64,000 bases of DNA. It comes from Betaproteobacteria bacterium (lineage in GTDB: Bacteria; Pseudomonadota; Gammaproteobacteria; Burkholderiales; Eutrophovitaceae). The stretch covers positions 1,692,317-1,756,316 of the forward strand of contig CP070643.1 in the NCBI GenBank assembly GCA_020354125.1. Direction: 5' to 3'. The notes beneath the pieces are model-generated. The model worked only from the letters and a program-made list of their open reading frames with translations. It searched no databases and was not told the DNA's origin. Shown piece by piece: positions 25,383-34,832 of this stretch. How positions within the stretch are numbered: the stretch's first letter is position 1; every line of letters begins with the position of its first letter. The translations under genes were made by a program, and so were the position numbers.

Positions 25383-26483
25383 ATGGCAAGGGGTTGGTTT
25401 GGGAAGACAGTGCGTGATTTCTCCGCAGCGGTTGTGCAACGCCATCGAGCCGGCAGTCGTGGGCTGGTAATAGTGGCCCTGTCTGTATTGGCGTTGGTCG
25501 CTACGACGTTGCCGGCACAAGCGCAGAATGTTCAGGTGGAAGGGCTCAAGCCGGAAGTCAACGATTTTGTAATGCGCATGTCGCGCGAACATGGGTTCGA
25601 TGCCGTTGAGCTCGGCCGTCTGTTTGGGCAATTGGAAGCCAACCAGACCATCATTCGCGCCTTTAATGCCCCTGCTACCGCAAGACCGTGGAGCTATTTC
25701 CGCAAGTTATACGTGACTTCTTCTCGCGTCGAAGGTGGCGTTGAATTCTGGGACGAACACAGCGAGGTACTGGAGAGGGCGAGCAATTTCTACGGCGTGC
25801 CGGAAGAAATCATCGTTTCCATCATCGGGGTTGAAACGATTTATGGCCAGTACACCGGGAAATTCCGCATCGTCGACGCACTGTACACACTGGGATTTGA
25901 AGTGCCGCGGCGGTCACAGTTCTTTCAGGGACAATTCGAACATTTCCTGTTGCTGACGCGCGAGAACGGCCTGGATGCGGGATCAGTCACCGGCTCTTTT
26001 GCCGGTGCCATGGGCATACCACAGTTTATGCCGTCGAGCTATCGTCAGTATGCGGTAGACTTCGACGGTGACGGACGCGTCGACCTGTTGAACAGTGTTG
26101 CTGACGCGGTAGGCAGTGTCGCCAATTATCTGAGCCGGTTCGGCTGGGAAGAGGGTGAGCAGATTGTATTGCCGGCAAAAGTGTCAACCAACGAGACCGA
26201 GAAACTGGAACGTCTCGGTACCAAGCCGTCCTTGACGGTGGCGCAACTGCGTTCGCGTGGCGTCGAGGCTGACGGCAACGTCGCCGACGATGTCGACGCC
26301 GGTTTCTTCAGCCTTGAAGCCGAGCAGGGGCCGCTTTACTTCGTTTCGTTGAAAAACTTCTACGTCATTACGCGTTACAACCGCAGTAATAACTACGCAA
26401 TGGCCGTCTATCAGCTGGCGCAGGAAATTGCACGGCAACGCGTCGAACAGATGGGAACGATGGCCCGCGTCGAAGGTGACTAA
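25383..26483 (+). CDS. mltB: lytic murein transglycosylase B
   Basis: The 366-residue product has an N-terminal export signal (after a basic region, GLVIVALSVLALVATTLPAQ AQ), then a GH103 catalytic domain with SIIGVETIYGQYTGKFR (catalytic Glu), GAMGIPQFMPSSYRQYAVDF and DGDGRVDL. There is no Cys at the cleavage site, so it is soluble periplasmic rather than lipid-anchored. It cleaves peptidoglycan, forming anhydro-muropeptides. ATG 25383 follows GGGAGT; an alternative GTG at 25353 overlaps the ccmI stop. It is probably read through from ccm. Confidence 0.88.
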   Translation: MARGWFGKTVRDFSAAVVQRHRAGSRGLVIVALSVLALVATTLPAQAQNVQVEGLKPEVNDFVMRMSREHGFDAVELGRLFGQLEANQTIIRAFNAPATARPWSYFRKLYVTSSRVEGGVEFWDEHSEVLERASNFYGVPEEIIVSIIGVETIYGQYTGKFRIVDALYTLGFEVPRRSQFFQGQFEHFLLLTRENGLDAGSVTGSFAGAMGIPQFMPSSYRQYAVDFDGDGRVDLLNSVADAVGSVANYLSRFGWEEGEQIVLPAKVSTNETEKLERLGTKPSLTVAQLRSRGVEADGNVADDVDAGFFSLEAEQGPLYFVSLKNFYVITRYNRSNNYAMAVYQLAQEIARQRVEQMGTMARVEGD

Positions 26484-26516
26484 GCGGGAGCAAGTCGCGT
26501 AAGACTGCAAGACGAA

Positions 26517-26544
26517 GGCCGACGCAGGAAGCTATGCGTCGGCC
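26517..26544. other. perfect hairpin after mltB
   Basis: GGCCGACGCA and TGCGTCGGCC form a 10-bp perfect stem around loop GGAAGCTA. No T-tract follows on either strand, so it is not a standard terminator. It lies between two convergent genes and may act in 3'-end stability. Confidence 0.5.
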
Positions 26545-26604
26545 CGCCACTGATACCAAGCGACTATGCAAACTCTATAGTTGGCAGAGTGTGCTTGCGG
26601 CTTT

Positions 26605-27093
26605 TCACGGCAGTCTGTAATCGAGTCTCTGGAATGTCTTCCATCCGCCATTCTTGCCTGTGCCGCCTGAATTGAACCACGGCCCTTTCCCGGTGATACC
26701 TTCGTATTTCCCAGTACCGCCGACAATCACGTTGACACCGGAAGTGCCGTCCTTGCCATTACCGGTCCAATCCGTGAATATGCGGTCTCCGTCGGCATCG
26801 CCAAATGCGCAATAGCCCTTGTCGGTCACTTTTTCTCCGTTTGAGTAGAACGTGTAAACGCATTCGGCGGGCCCAAGATGAAGTGGGCCGCTGCCAGAAT
26901 CGTTGAAGCTCGTGCCGACGACGCTACCGTGTCCTTGCACATGTCCTTCGGCCACGTCCAGGGTCTCGCCTGCAAGTCTCCATCCCGTATGCCACTTGAT
27001 GCTGCCACTCCTTGGCAGCTCCTGTGCGGCCACGGCGCCGGTCAGCATTGCTAGGAAGAAGCCTGTAAGGCATGCCTTGATTTTGTTCGTCAT
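26605..27093 (-). CDS. secreted hypothetical protein, possible beta-barrel fold
   Basis: The 162-residue product has a signal peptide (KACLTGFFLAMLTGAVAAQ) and a mature domain with repeated Gly-rich beta strands, ending in GGTGKYEGITGKGPWF. That GTGKYxGxxG motif is seen in small barrel proteins such as the allene-oxide-cyclase-like or DUF3224 groups, but I cannot name the family with confidence. Two Cys residues (AECVYTF, KGYCAFG) could pair. It is a single gene, convergent with mltB. Confidence 0.55.
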   Translation of the reverse strand: MTNKIKACLTGFFLAMLTGAVAAQELPRSGSIKWHTGWRLAGETLDVAEGHVQGHGSVVGTSFNDSGSGPLHLGPAECVYTFYSNGEKVTDKGYCAFGDADGDRIFTDWTGNGKDGTSGVNVIVGGTGKYEGITGKGPWFNSGGTGKNGGWKTFQRLDYRLP

Positions 27094-27308
27094 TATGATT
27101 CCCTCCAGTTTGTTGAGTTCTGCGCGTCGGACCTGCGTGACACTGGCCCGCGGTTCCCTACCACGTTAATTTGAATTGCCTTTGTCACGGTCCGTGAATT
27201 GGACAGGACAATGGCATCATAGGAGACGGGCGCTTACAGATTGCTTACAAATTGAAGCCTTCGATCGGGGCATGTGAGGAAGGAGTTCGTCCGGCCGGGA
27301 CCGCCGGA

Positions 27309-29924
27309 TCAGTCTTCGCGGTTTGTGTTGGGGGAAGCTTGCTTAAGGTGGTAGATCAGTTCCAGCGCCTGTTTAGGCGTCAGCGAATCCGGATCAATCG
27401 ATTCGAGCATGTCCAGCGCCGGGTGCGGTTCCGGTTGAGAGAGTGTGTTTGGCCGAAACAAATCTGGTTGCGGGCTTTGCGCCAGAGCATCGCGTTCCAG
27501 TTTCGCCAGTTGTTTTCTGGCGCTCTTGACGACGGTCGAAGGTACACCGGCCAGTTGCGCGACCTGGATGCCGTAGCTTTGTGATGCGGGACCGTCTTCG
27601 ACGGTGTGCAGGAACACGATGTGGTCGCGATGCTCAACCGCCGAGACGTGTACGTTGGCAGCGTCCGGATACTCTTCTTCCAGGCGGGTGAGTTCAAAAT
27701 AATGCGTCGCAAATAACGCATAGCTCTGATTGTCTTCGATCACATGTCGGGCAATCGCAATGGCGAGCGCCAGACCATCGAACGTCGAAGTGCCACGGCC
27801 GATCTCGTCCATCAGAAGCAGACTACTGCGCGTTGCATTGTTCAGAATATTGGCAGCCTCGGACATTTCGACCATGAATGTGGACTGTCCGCCGGCGAGA
27901 TTGTCCGAGGCACCAATACGGGTGAATATGCGGTCGACGGGTCCGATGCGCGCACGCGCTGCCGGTACGAAACTGCCAACATGAGCCAGCAGAACAATCA
28001 GCGCGACTTGACGCATGTAGGTGGACTTGCCGCCCATGTTCGGGCCAGTTATCACCAACAATCGGCGTCGTGGTCCGAGCCGCGTGTCATTCGGAATGAA
28101 CTCATCGACCTGGTGCTCGACAACAGTGTGACGGCCGGCATCGATTTCGATGATCTCTTCATCAGTGAACGACGGTCGTGTGTATCCGGAATCGACGGCG
28201 ATGCGCGCGAAGGCGATCAGTGTATCGAGTTCGGCGGTGGCGTTCGCGATGCACTGCAAGGCCGACAGGTGTACGTTGACCTGCTCGAGAAGTTGTTCGT
28301 AGAGTTGCTTTTCGCGCTTGAGCGCACGGTCTTTCGCCGATAACGCCTTGTCCTCGAATGTTTTCAGTTCCGGTGTGATGTAGCGCTCAGCGTTCTTGAG
28401 CGTCTGACGGCGCCGGTAGTCATCTGGCACATTCGCAGCGTGAGTGCGTCCGACCTCGATGTAGAAACCGTGGACCCGGTTGTATTCCACCTTGAGCGTT
28501 TGAATGCCGGTCCGCTCCCGCTCGCGAGTCTCGAGCGCAACGAGGAATTCCCCGGCGTCGTTCTGAATGGCGCGCAACTCGTCGAGTTCGGCGTCATAGC
28601 CGTCATTGATAACACCGCCCTCGTGCAATACGCTGGCCGGCTCGTCACGAATCGCTGCGTCGAGCAGACTGACAAGTTCAGGGCAGGGCGCTAATTCGCT
28701 CTTGAGTTCGCGTATGCGTTGCGCATTGGCGTCTTGCATCGTTTGGCCAAGCTGCGGAAGCAATTTGAGCGTCTGACGCAAACCCGACAAGTCACGCGGA
28801 CGGGCACTGCGCAAGGCAACGCGAGTGCCGATGCGTTCTACGTCGGAGAATCCGGATAGCGCCATATGCAACGGATGCAACGGCGCCTCGGTGCGCCCCG
28901 ATGCCAGCCAATCGACGGCTTCGAGCCGCTTGATAATGATTTCTCTGTCACGCAATGGGTGGTGCAATGCGCGGCGCAGCCAGCGGCTGCCCATGTTGGT
29001 CGCGCAGGTGTCAAACAATGAGAACAGGGTGGGTGACGTTTCGCCACGCAAGGTTTCGCTGATTTCGAGGTTACGCCGCGTCGCCGCATCGAGTGCAATG
29101 AACTCGGTTCCGATTTCTACCTGCAAACCGCGCACGTGCGAAACCGTCCCGCCCTGGGTCGACTGCGCATAACCCAGCAGTGCGCCGGCCGCCGAGATCG
29201 CATGGGTCATGTGCTGACAACCGAAGCCATCAAGATCGCGCGTCTCGAATTGCCGGGTCAGTGCTCGCACCGCGGCGTCGTGATCAAACTGCCAGTCGGG
29301 CAGGCGCTTGATCGCGCACGACAGTGCGTCCGGTGACTCCAACTCACTGTCTTCCGGGACAAGCAGTTCAGCCGGTTGCAATCGCAGCAGTTCAGCGGCC
29401 AGCTCCGCTGGGGCACATTCCTTGACACTGAAACGGCCACTGGCAAGTGAAAGCCATGCAAGTCCAAGCGCATCGCTTGATTGGCAGACCGCCATCAACA
29501 GGTTTTCGCGCTTATCGTCGAGCAGCGCGGTGTCGGTGAGTGTCCCCGGCGTCACGACGCGGGTCACTTTGCGCTCGACCGGGCCTTTCGATGCGGTCGG
29601 GTCGCCCACCTGCTCGCAAATTGCGACCGACTCGCCGAGGCGCACCAGTTTTGCCAGATATTGCTCGGCGGCGTGGAATGGTACGCCGGCCATTGGAATT
29701 GGCGTGCCGGCGGACGATCCGCGCGACGTCAGTGTAATGTCCAGCAGCCGCGCTGCTCGCTCTGCGTCGTCATAGAACAGTTCGTAAAAATCGCCCATGC
29801 GATAGAACAACAGCTTGTCGGCATGCTCGGCCTTGATGCGCAGGTACTGCTGCATCATTGGCGTGTGCCGGGTCACCTTCGAACCCGAGTTATCGTGTGC
29901 CGCTCTTTCTGCCGGGCTGTTCAT
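27309..29924 (-). CDS. mutS: DNA mismatch repair protein MutS
   Basis: The 871-residue product starts at the ATG at 29924 (the frame runs 68 codons further upstream but only shadows suhB). It shows the mismatch-binding FYE motif ([12 protein letters not shown]), Walker A ([14 protein letters not shown]), Walker B ([15 protein letters not shown]) and the C-terminal helix-turn-helix region. MutS recognises base mismatches and recruits MutL. The length is normal. It is followed on the minus strand by no close gene. Confidence 0.96.
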   Translation of the reverse strand: MNSPAERAAHDNSGSKVTRHTPMMQQYLRIKAEHADKLLFYRMGDFYELFYDDAERAARLLDITLTSRGSSAGTPIPMAGVPFHAAEQYLAKLVRLGESVAICEQVGDPTASKGPVERKVTRVVTPGTLTDTALLDDKRENLLMAVCQSSDALGLAWLSLASGRFSVKECAPAELAAELLRLQPAELLVPEDSELESPDALSCAIKRLPDWQFDHDAAVRALTRQFETRDLDGFGCQHMTHAISAAGALLGYAQSTQGGTVSHVRGLQVEIGTEFIALDAATRRNLEISETLRGETSPTLFSLFDTCATNMGSRWLRRALHHPLRDREIIIKRLEAVDWLASGRTEAPLHPLHMALSGFSDVERIGTRVALRSARPRDLSGLRQTLKLLPQLGQTMQDANAQRIRELKSELAPCPELVSLLDAAIRDEPASVLHEGGVINDGYDAELDELRAIQNDAGEFLVALETRERERTGIQTLKVEYNRVHGFYIEVGRTHAANVPDDYRRRQTLKNAERYITPELKTFEDKALSAKDRALKREKQLYEQLLEQVNVHLSALQCIANATAELDTLIAFARIAVDSGYTRPSFTDEEIIEIDAGRHTVVEHQVDEFIPNDTRLGPRRRLLVITGPNMGGKSTYMRQVALIVLLAHVGSFVPAARARIGPVDRIFTRIGASDNLAGGQSTFMVEMSEAANILNNATRSSLLLMDEIGRGTSTFDGLALAIAIARHVIEDNQSYALFATHYFELTRLEEEYPDAANVHVSAVEHRDHIVFLHTVEDGPASQSYGIQVAQLAGVPSTVVKSARKQLAKLERDALAQSPQPDLFRPNTLSQPEPHPALDMLESIDPDSLTPKQALELIYHLKQASPNTNRED

Positions 29925-29953
29925 TGTTCTAACGAGAATGTCCGTCTTACGGC

Positions 29954-30751
29954 TTAATCTCTCAGTCGCTCGGTAATATGCGGACGGATCGCCTGCAGCA
30001 ATTGCACGAAAATCTTCGGATTGCCAGCGACGATGCGGCCACTTTCCATGTGATTCGGCTCGCCTTCGAGATCGCCGACCAGTCCACCAGCTTCGGTGAT
30101 CAACAAGGTGCCGGCCGCCATGTCCCACGGCGATAACCCGATTTCCCAGAAACCATCGAGGCGACCCGCTGCGACGCTGGCGAGATCGAGCGCCGCTGCA
30201 CCGGGACGGCGAATGCCGGCGGTCTTGGTCGTCAGGTCCTTGAACATGGCGGTATAGGCGTCTATATCAGCGCCCATACGAAACGGGAAGCCGGTTCCGA
30301 TCAGCGCATCAATCAGCTTGTCACATTTAGACACGCGCAGCCGTTTGTCGTTGAGAAAGGCGCCGGCGCCTCGCGATGCCGTGTACAAATCGTTGCGCGT
30401 CGGATCATAAATGACAGCGTGTTGTATCTGACCTTTGTGGGCCAGAGCGATGGATACCGCATAGATGGGGAAGCCATGCAGGAAATTGGTGGTGCCATCG
30501 AGCGGATCGATGATCCACTGATACTCGGAGTCACCAGAGGCGCCGCTTTCCTCTGCTAAGATCGCGTGATCCGGATAGACGCTTTTCAGTGTGTCGATGA
30601 TCGCATCCTCGGCGGCACGGTCGACCTCGGAAACCAGGTCATTGAGACTCTTGTGACGCACAGTCAGTGCATCTAGATTGTCCGAGGCGCGATTGATAAT
30701 GGCGCCGGCGCGACGAGCGGCTTTCACCGCGAAATTCAGCATCGGGTGCAT
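29954..30751 (-). CDS. suhB: inositol-1-monophosphatase family protein SuhB
   Basis: The 265-residue product has the family motifs [21 protein letters not shown] and the C-terminal [17 protein letters not shown]. SuhB hydrolyses inositol-1-phosphate and in E. coli also joins the rRNA antitermination complex. The metal-binding Glu and Asp residues are intact. It is transcribed divergently from trmJ and its 3' end lies 30 bases before mutS on the same strand, so the two may be co-transcribed. Confidence 0.93.
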   Translation of the reverse strand: MHPMLNFAVKAARRAGAIINRASDNLDALTVRHKSLNDLVSEVDRAAEDAIIDTLKSVYPDHAILAEESGASGDSEYQWIIDPLDGTTNFLHGFPIYAVSIALAHKGQIQHAVIYDPTRNDLYTASRGAGAFLNDKRLRVSKCDKLIDALIGTGFPFRMGADIDAYTAMFKDLTTKTAGIRRPGAAALDLASVAAGRLDGFWEIGLSPWDMAAGTLLITEAGGLVGDLEGEPNHMESGRIVAGNPKIFVQLLQAIRPHITERLRD

Positions 30752-31167
30752 CGTAACTTTGACCGTAATTGCGGCTCGGGCTGTGAAAGAGCGAAGCTAG
30801 AATTCTAAATGAATGTCGACTCGGATACGTGCAACCTTCTGTGTATGTGGTGGTTAGTTGAAATCCCGTCAGTGTAAACAGAAAAATCCAACCGCACTTA
30901 CCGCAGAGGGCGCAGTGGTCGCCGAGAAAATCTTTGAGGATAAGAACGGAATTGGCTGGGTCAGGGTGATTGCCGAGCGGCAACTTGTCCGGGCGTGCAA
31001 GAGTCCGCGACTTCCTTGCGGGTGGATCAATTTGAATCGTTCCTGCCGCTTTTGCTCCGCGTCCTCGGCGTCCTCGGCGGTGAGGGCGTTTTGGTTTTCG
31101 CGTCGTTGGCGTCGGCAAGGAGTTCACTCCCTTTGCGACGGCTTAACTTCTTCAGAATGGAAGCAGC
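30752..31167. repeat. intergenic region with inverted CGCAGAGG-type repeats
   Basis: Between the divergent suhB and trmJ genes lie two opposed blocks: ACCGCAGAGGGCGCAGTGG at about 30900 and, inverted, CCGCGTCCTCGGCGTCCTCG with GCGGTGAG at about 31055-31083. Between them are about 130 bases of unique sequence. Words of this kind (GCAGAGGACGC repeated) occur as dispersed repeats in many bacterial genomes. Some open frames cross the region but none is convincing. The trmJ promoter must lie here or overlap it. Confidence 0.5.
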
Positions 31168-31914
31168 ATGGGTGAAGGCATTGATCTCAGTGCAGTGCGA
31201 ATCGTGCTCTCGCATACCAGCCATCCCGGAAACATCGGTGCGGCTGCGCGAGCCATGAAAACAATGGGCCTGTCGCGGCTGTATCTGGTGCGCCCAAAAC
31301 AGTATCCGCACAGTGAAGCGGTGGCACTGGCTTCGGGTGCAGACGACCTCTTGAGCCAAGCCGTCGTCTGCGACTCACTCGATGAGGCGTTGACCGGCAC
31401 CGTGATGGCAGTGGCGGCCACCGCGCGCAACCGCGATCTCAGTCATGAGGTAGTGCCGTGTCGCGAGGCCTGCCGCAGACTTGCACATGAAACTTCACGT
31501 GGTGAAGTGGCTGTTGTGTTCGGCACCGAGCGTACCGGGCTGACCATTGCCGAAGTGAACAAATGCGGATTGATCGCGACGATTCCAACCGGGCGCGAAT
31601 ATGCCTCGCTGAATCTGGCGCAAGCGGTTCAGGTATTTGCCTATGAACTGCGGATCGCAGCCGATACGTCGGGGCAGGACGTTGCACCTCTCGACAGCAC
31701 AAAGTCCGCGGTCAACATGGCGACGCATGACGAGGTGGAACGCTTCTACGAACACCTGGAGACCGTGCTGTTCGAGACCCAGTTTCTCGATCCGGCACAG
31801 CCCGGCCGGCTGATGCAGCGATTGCGCCGCCTGTTCGCCCGCGCCCGGCTCGAAAAGGAGGAAGTCAATATCCTCCGCGGCATCCTTAGCGCAATGCAGG
31901 ACAAACGTCAGTAG
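31168..31914 (+). CDS. trmJ: tRNA (cytidine/uridine-2'-O-)-methyltransferase TrmJ
   Basis: The 248-residue SPOUT methyltransferase has motif 1 (LSHTSHPGNIGAAARAMKTM), motif 2 (VAVVFGTERTGLT) and motif 3 (IPTGREYASLNLAQAVQVFA), followed by a C-terminal helical domain. TrmJ methylates ribose at position 32 of tRNAs using S-adenosylmethionine. The start follows GGAAGC. The order suhB (divergent), trmJ, cysE, iscR is widely conserved in beta- and gamma-proteobacteria. Confidence 0.92.
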   Translation: MGEGIDLSAVRIVLSHTSHPGNIGAAARAMKTMGLSRLYLVRPKQYPHSEAVALASGADDLLSQAVVCDSLDEALTGTVMAVAATARNRDLSHEVVPCREACRRLAHETSRGEVAVVFGTERTGLTIAEVNKCGLIATIPTGREYASLNLAQAVQVFAYELRIAADTSGQDVAPLDSTKSAVNMATHDEVERFYEHLETVLFETQFLDPAQPGRLMQRLRRLFARARLEKEEVNILRGILSAMQDKRQ

Positions 31915-31952
31915 AATTGCGCGTTTTCCGGTAGCAGTGCAGGTGAATCGAC

Positions 31953-32705
31953 ATGTTTGAACAACTTCGGGAAGACATTCGTGTGATCTTCGAGAGGGAC
32001 CCGGCTGCACGCTCGACCTGGGAGGTGGTGACCTGTTATCCGGGCTTCCACGCCGTGCTGTTTCATCGTGTTTCCCACCGGCTGTGGCGGTCCGGACTGA
32101 ATTGGCTGGCGCGCTGGCTATCGCACTTCGCGCGCTGGTTTACTGGCATAGAGATTCATCCAGGAGCAACCATCGGCCGCCGCTTCTTCATTGATCACGG
32201 CATGGGTGTGGTCATTGGCGAGACTTCGGTCATCGGTGACGATTGCACGCTATATCATGGGGTTACGCTAGGCGGCACGTCCTGGAAAAAAGGCAAACGG
32301 CACCCCACATTAGGTAATCAAGTTGTCATTGGTGCCGGTGCCAAGGTACTCGGGCCGATCTTGCTCGGTGAAGGTGCGCGAATTGGCTCCAATGCCGTGG
32401 TGGTCAAGGACGTGCCGGACCGAGCAACGGCGGTCGGCATTCCGGCACGCATACTTGATGAGGAATCAAAGGTGGTGCGAGAGCAGGCGGCTGAACGCAT
32501 GGGATTTTCTGCCTACGCGATCAGCGCCGACATGAACGATCCGGTGGTCAAGGCGATTCATGGGCTGGTAGACCACACCTCCCATATCGATGGCTGCATC
32601 GCCTATATCCTCGAGGAGCTCGAAAAACTCGGCGTCAAGGTCGAAGACGAGCGTGCTATGGCGGACAAATTCGACCCCGAGTATCTCAACCGCATTGTTG
32701 ACTAA
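31953..32705 (+). CDS. cysE: serine O-acetyltransferase CysE
   Basis: The 250-residue product has an N-terminal helical domain and a left-handed beta-helix of hexapeptide repeats ([38 protein letters not shown]). It makes O-acetylserine, the precursor of cysteine. The C-terminus after the helix carries an extra helical tail of about 60 residues typical of the EpsC-like form. Being directly before iscR and the suf genes, it links cysteine supply to the desulfurases there. Confidence 0.93.
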   Translation: MFEQLREDIRVIFERDPAARSTWEVVTCYPGFHAVLFHRVSHRLWRSGLNWLARWLSHFARWFTGIEIHPGATIGRRFFIDHGMGVVIGETSVIGDDCTLYHGVTLGGTSWKKGKRHPTLGNQVVIGAGAKVLGPILLGEGARIGSNAVVVKDVPDRATAVGIPARILDEESKVVREQAAERMGFSAYAISADMNDPVVKAIHGLVDHTSHIDGCIAYILEELEKLGVKVEDERAMADKFDPEYLNRIVD

Positions 32706-32719
32706 ATCAGTCGGGAAAG

Positions 32720-32764
32720 ACTATACTTGACTAACGCGCTCTGGTATTAATTATCAGAGTATAG
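32720..32764 (+). promoter_or_regulatory. iscR promoter region with nested inverted repeats
   Basis: TTGACT at 32727-32732 is a good -35; AATTAT at 32749-32754 is a fair -10 at 16 bases. The promoter is embedded in nested palindromes: CTATACT (32721-32727)/AGTATAG (32758-32764) outside, and CTCTGGTA/TATCAGAG (32739-32759) inside. IscR usually represses its own promoter, so this is the natural place for its site, although the match to the E. coli consensus is loose. Confidence 0.45.
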
Positions 32765-32798
32765 GCCAACAGAATCAATAGCTTGTGCGAGGCAGCAT

Positions 32799-33281
32799 AT
32801 GCGACTGACGACAAAAGGGCGATTTGCCGTAACAGCGATGGTTGATCTGGCGATGAGCGGCGGTGAACGGCCGGTTACCTTGGCAGATATCAGCCAGCGC
32901 CAGAAGATTTCGCTTTCCTATCTTGAACAGTTGTTCGGAAAGCTCCGGCGCAGGACGCTGGTTTCCAGCGTGCGCGGGCCCGGTGGCGGCTATCGCCTGA
33001 CCAGGCCAACCGCAGAGGTGTCTGTGGGTGACATCATTCTCGCCGTCGATGAGCCGATTGACGCGACCCAGTGTGGCGGCAAGGAGAATTGCCGCGACGA
33101 CCATAAGTGCATCACCCATGACCTCTGGACCGATCTCAACCGCCACATTTTTGATTATCTGAGCTCGGTTTCGCTGTTCGACCTGGTGGAAAAGCAACAG
33201 CAAAAGTCGGCATCGAGTTCGGTTGTTGAATTCGTCGAACGGCGCGAAGAGGCGGCGCCTGTGGTTTCCGAAACGGTCTGA
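32799..33281 (+). CDS. iscR: Fe-S cluster regulator IscR (Rrf2 family)
   Basis: The 160-residue product has an N-terminal winged helix (MRLTTKGRFAVTAMVDLAMS) and the three-Cys cluster-binding segment CGGKENCRDDHKCITHDLW, matching the E. coli spacing. IscR senses cellular Fe-S supply: cluster-bound it represses isc-type promoters; cluster-free it activates suf. Here it heads a suf operon instead of iscSUA, so it is probably the main controller of all the genes down to the Rieske protein. Confidence 0.93.
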   Translation: MRLTTKGRFAVTAMVDLAMSGGERPVTLADISQRQKISLSYLEQLFGKLRRRTLVSSVRGPGGGYRLTRPTAEVSVGDIILAVDEPIDATQCGGKENCRDDHKCITHDLWTDLNRHIFDYLSSVSLFDLVEKQQQKSASSSVVEFVERREEAAPVVSETV

Positions 33282-33327
33282 TTGAATTTGTCACGTTACC
33301 TATCCCGATCCGGAATTTGATCCGCTG

Positions 33328-34470
33328 ATGAGCGCTTATTTTGACCATAACGCGACGACACGCCTTGACGATGCTGTGCTCGAAGCCATGATGCCGTTTT
33401 TGCGGGACGAGTATGGCAATGCTTCGAGCAGGCATGACGCCGGTATTCGCGCGCGCAAGGCGCTCAACGTGGCGCGCGAACAGGTCGCTGCGTTGGTAAA
33501 TGTTCAGCCGTCGCAGGTGGTATTCGTGTCTGGCGGCACCGAAGCGAACAACATGTTCGTCAAGGGGATGGCGTCCTATCTCAAACCGTCACAGATCGCC
33601 GTGTCTGCGATCGAGCATCCTTGCGTGATGAAGCCTGCTGCCACGCTGGCACGGTCTGGATGGAAACTACGAAAGATCAATGTCGATGCCACCGGCGTGA
33701 TTGATATGGCGGATGTCGAAGCGGCTTTTGGCGAGCCGACTGCGCTCGTTTCAGTCATGCTCGCCAATAACGAAACGGGTGTCGTGCAGCCGGTCGGCGA
33801 AGTGGCGCAACGCGCCCGGGCAGCGAAAGCGTGGATCCACACCGACGCGGTGCAGGTTGCTGGCAAGTTGCCGGTCGACTTTGAGGCGCTCGGGGTGCAC
33901 GCGATGACGCTTTCGGCACACAAAATGTACGGCCCGAAGGGCGCTGGCGCACTGGTGGTGGACAAGCGTTTGCCGATCAAACCGCTTGTTGGCGGCGGCG
34001 GTCATGAGCACGGGCTCAGATCGGGTACGGAAAACGTGCCGGCGATCGTCGGGTTCGGCGCCGCCTGCGAACTCGCGGCTGGCAGAAGGCAGGCGCTCGC
34101 CGAGCATACTGCGCAGCTTAGGGACCTGATCGAAACGGGACTTGTCGAAATCGGCGCGACCGTGTTCGGCGCTGGCGCGCCGCGCATCCCCAATACAACG
34201 TACTTCGCCTTCCAGAATATTGATGGCGAGACTTTGGTCATCGAGTTGAACAAGGCCGGATTTGCCGTGGCAAGTGGCTCGGCCTGCTCGAGTACCAGCA
34301 CCGATCCCAGCGCGACGCTGCTGGCGATGGGCGTCGACCCGGACCTGGCGCGCGGCGCCGTCCGGATCAGCCTGGGCGTGGACAACACCATGCAGCAGGC
34401 GCAGGAATTTCTGATAGCAATTGCGACCGTAGTCGATCGACTGCGTCGTTTGACTGCTGTCGCGGTTTAG
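33328..34470 (+). CDS. cysteine desulfurase (IscS/NifS type)
   Basis: The 380-residue PLP enzyme has DHNATTRLDDAVLEAM at the N-terminus, the PLP-lysine motif LSAHKMYGPKGAGAL and the active-site Cys loop GFAVASGSACSSTSTDPSAT. It releases sulfur from cysteine as a persulfide. It is a group I (IscS/NifS-like) enzyme, distinct from the group II SufS downstream, so this operon encodes two desulfurases. It is somewhat shorter than E. coli IscS (404). Confidence 0.9.
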   Translation: MSAYFDHNATTRLDDAVLEAMMPFLRDEYGNASSRHDAGIRARKALNVAREQVAALVNVQPSQVVFVSGGTEANNMFVKGMASYLKPSQIAVSAIEHPCVMKPAATLARSGWKLRKINVDATGVIDMADVEAAFGEPTALVSVMLANNETGVVQPVGEVAQRARAAKAWIHTDAVQVAGKLPVDFEALGVHAMTLSAHKMYGPKGAGALVVDKRLPIKPLVGGGGHEHGLRSGTENVPAIVGFGAACELAAGRRQALAEHTAQLRDLIETGLVEIGATVFGAGAPRIPNTTYFAFQNIDGETLVIELNKAGFAVASGSACSSTSTDPSATLLAMGVDPDLARGAVRISLGVDNTMQQAQEFLIAIATVVDRLRRLTAVAV

Positions 34471-34478
34471 GAGTCACT

Positions 34479-34811
34479 ATGGCGATACATTTGACGCAAA
34501 AGGCAGCGCAGCACGTACGTAACGCTCTGACCAAGAAGGGCGGGGTCGGTCTGCGCCTCGGTATCAAGACTGTTGGCTGCTCGGGTCTGACTTATACGTT
34601 CGACTATGCCAACGAAATCGGGCCGGAAGACGAAACTTTCGAGTCGCATGATGTGACGGTCGTCGTCAATCGAAAAGACCTCGCCTTCATGGATGGTTCG
34701 ACGCTCGATTTCGAGCGCCAGGGGCTCAATGAAACATTCAAGGTCAACAATCCCAAGGCGATCGCGACCTGTGGTTGTGGCGAGAGTTTCACAGTCGAAT
34801 CCGCTGCCTGA
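34479..34811 (+). CDS. A-type Fe-S carrier (IscA/SufA family)
   Basis: The 110-residue product has the three conserved cysteines, one in KTVGCSGLTY and two in ATCGCGESF. A-type carriers take assembled clusters from the scaffold to target enzymes. The operon position suggests a SufA role, while the sequence is closer to IscA; I leave the symbol open. It starts 8 bases after the desulfurase stop and is followed by sufB 21 bases later. Confidence 0.9.
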   Translation: MAIHLTQKAAQHVRNALTKKGGVGLRLGIKTVGCSGLTYTFDYANEIGPEDETFESHDVTVVVNRKDLAFMDGSTLDFERQGLNETFKVNNPKAIATCGCGESFTVESAA

Positions 34812-34832
34812 GACAAACACCGGGAAAACAGC

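Noticed and set aside
26517..26544. Bidirectional terminator
   Set aside because: The stem is perfect but no T-tract follows on either strand.
30639..31127. 162-codon frame on the minus strand across the suhB-trmJ gap
   Set aside because: It runs through the GCAGAGG repeats and the 5' end of suhB in another frame; composition is repeat-driven and no start signal is seen.
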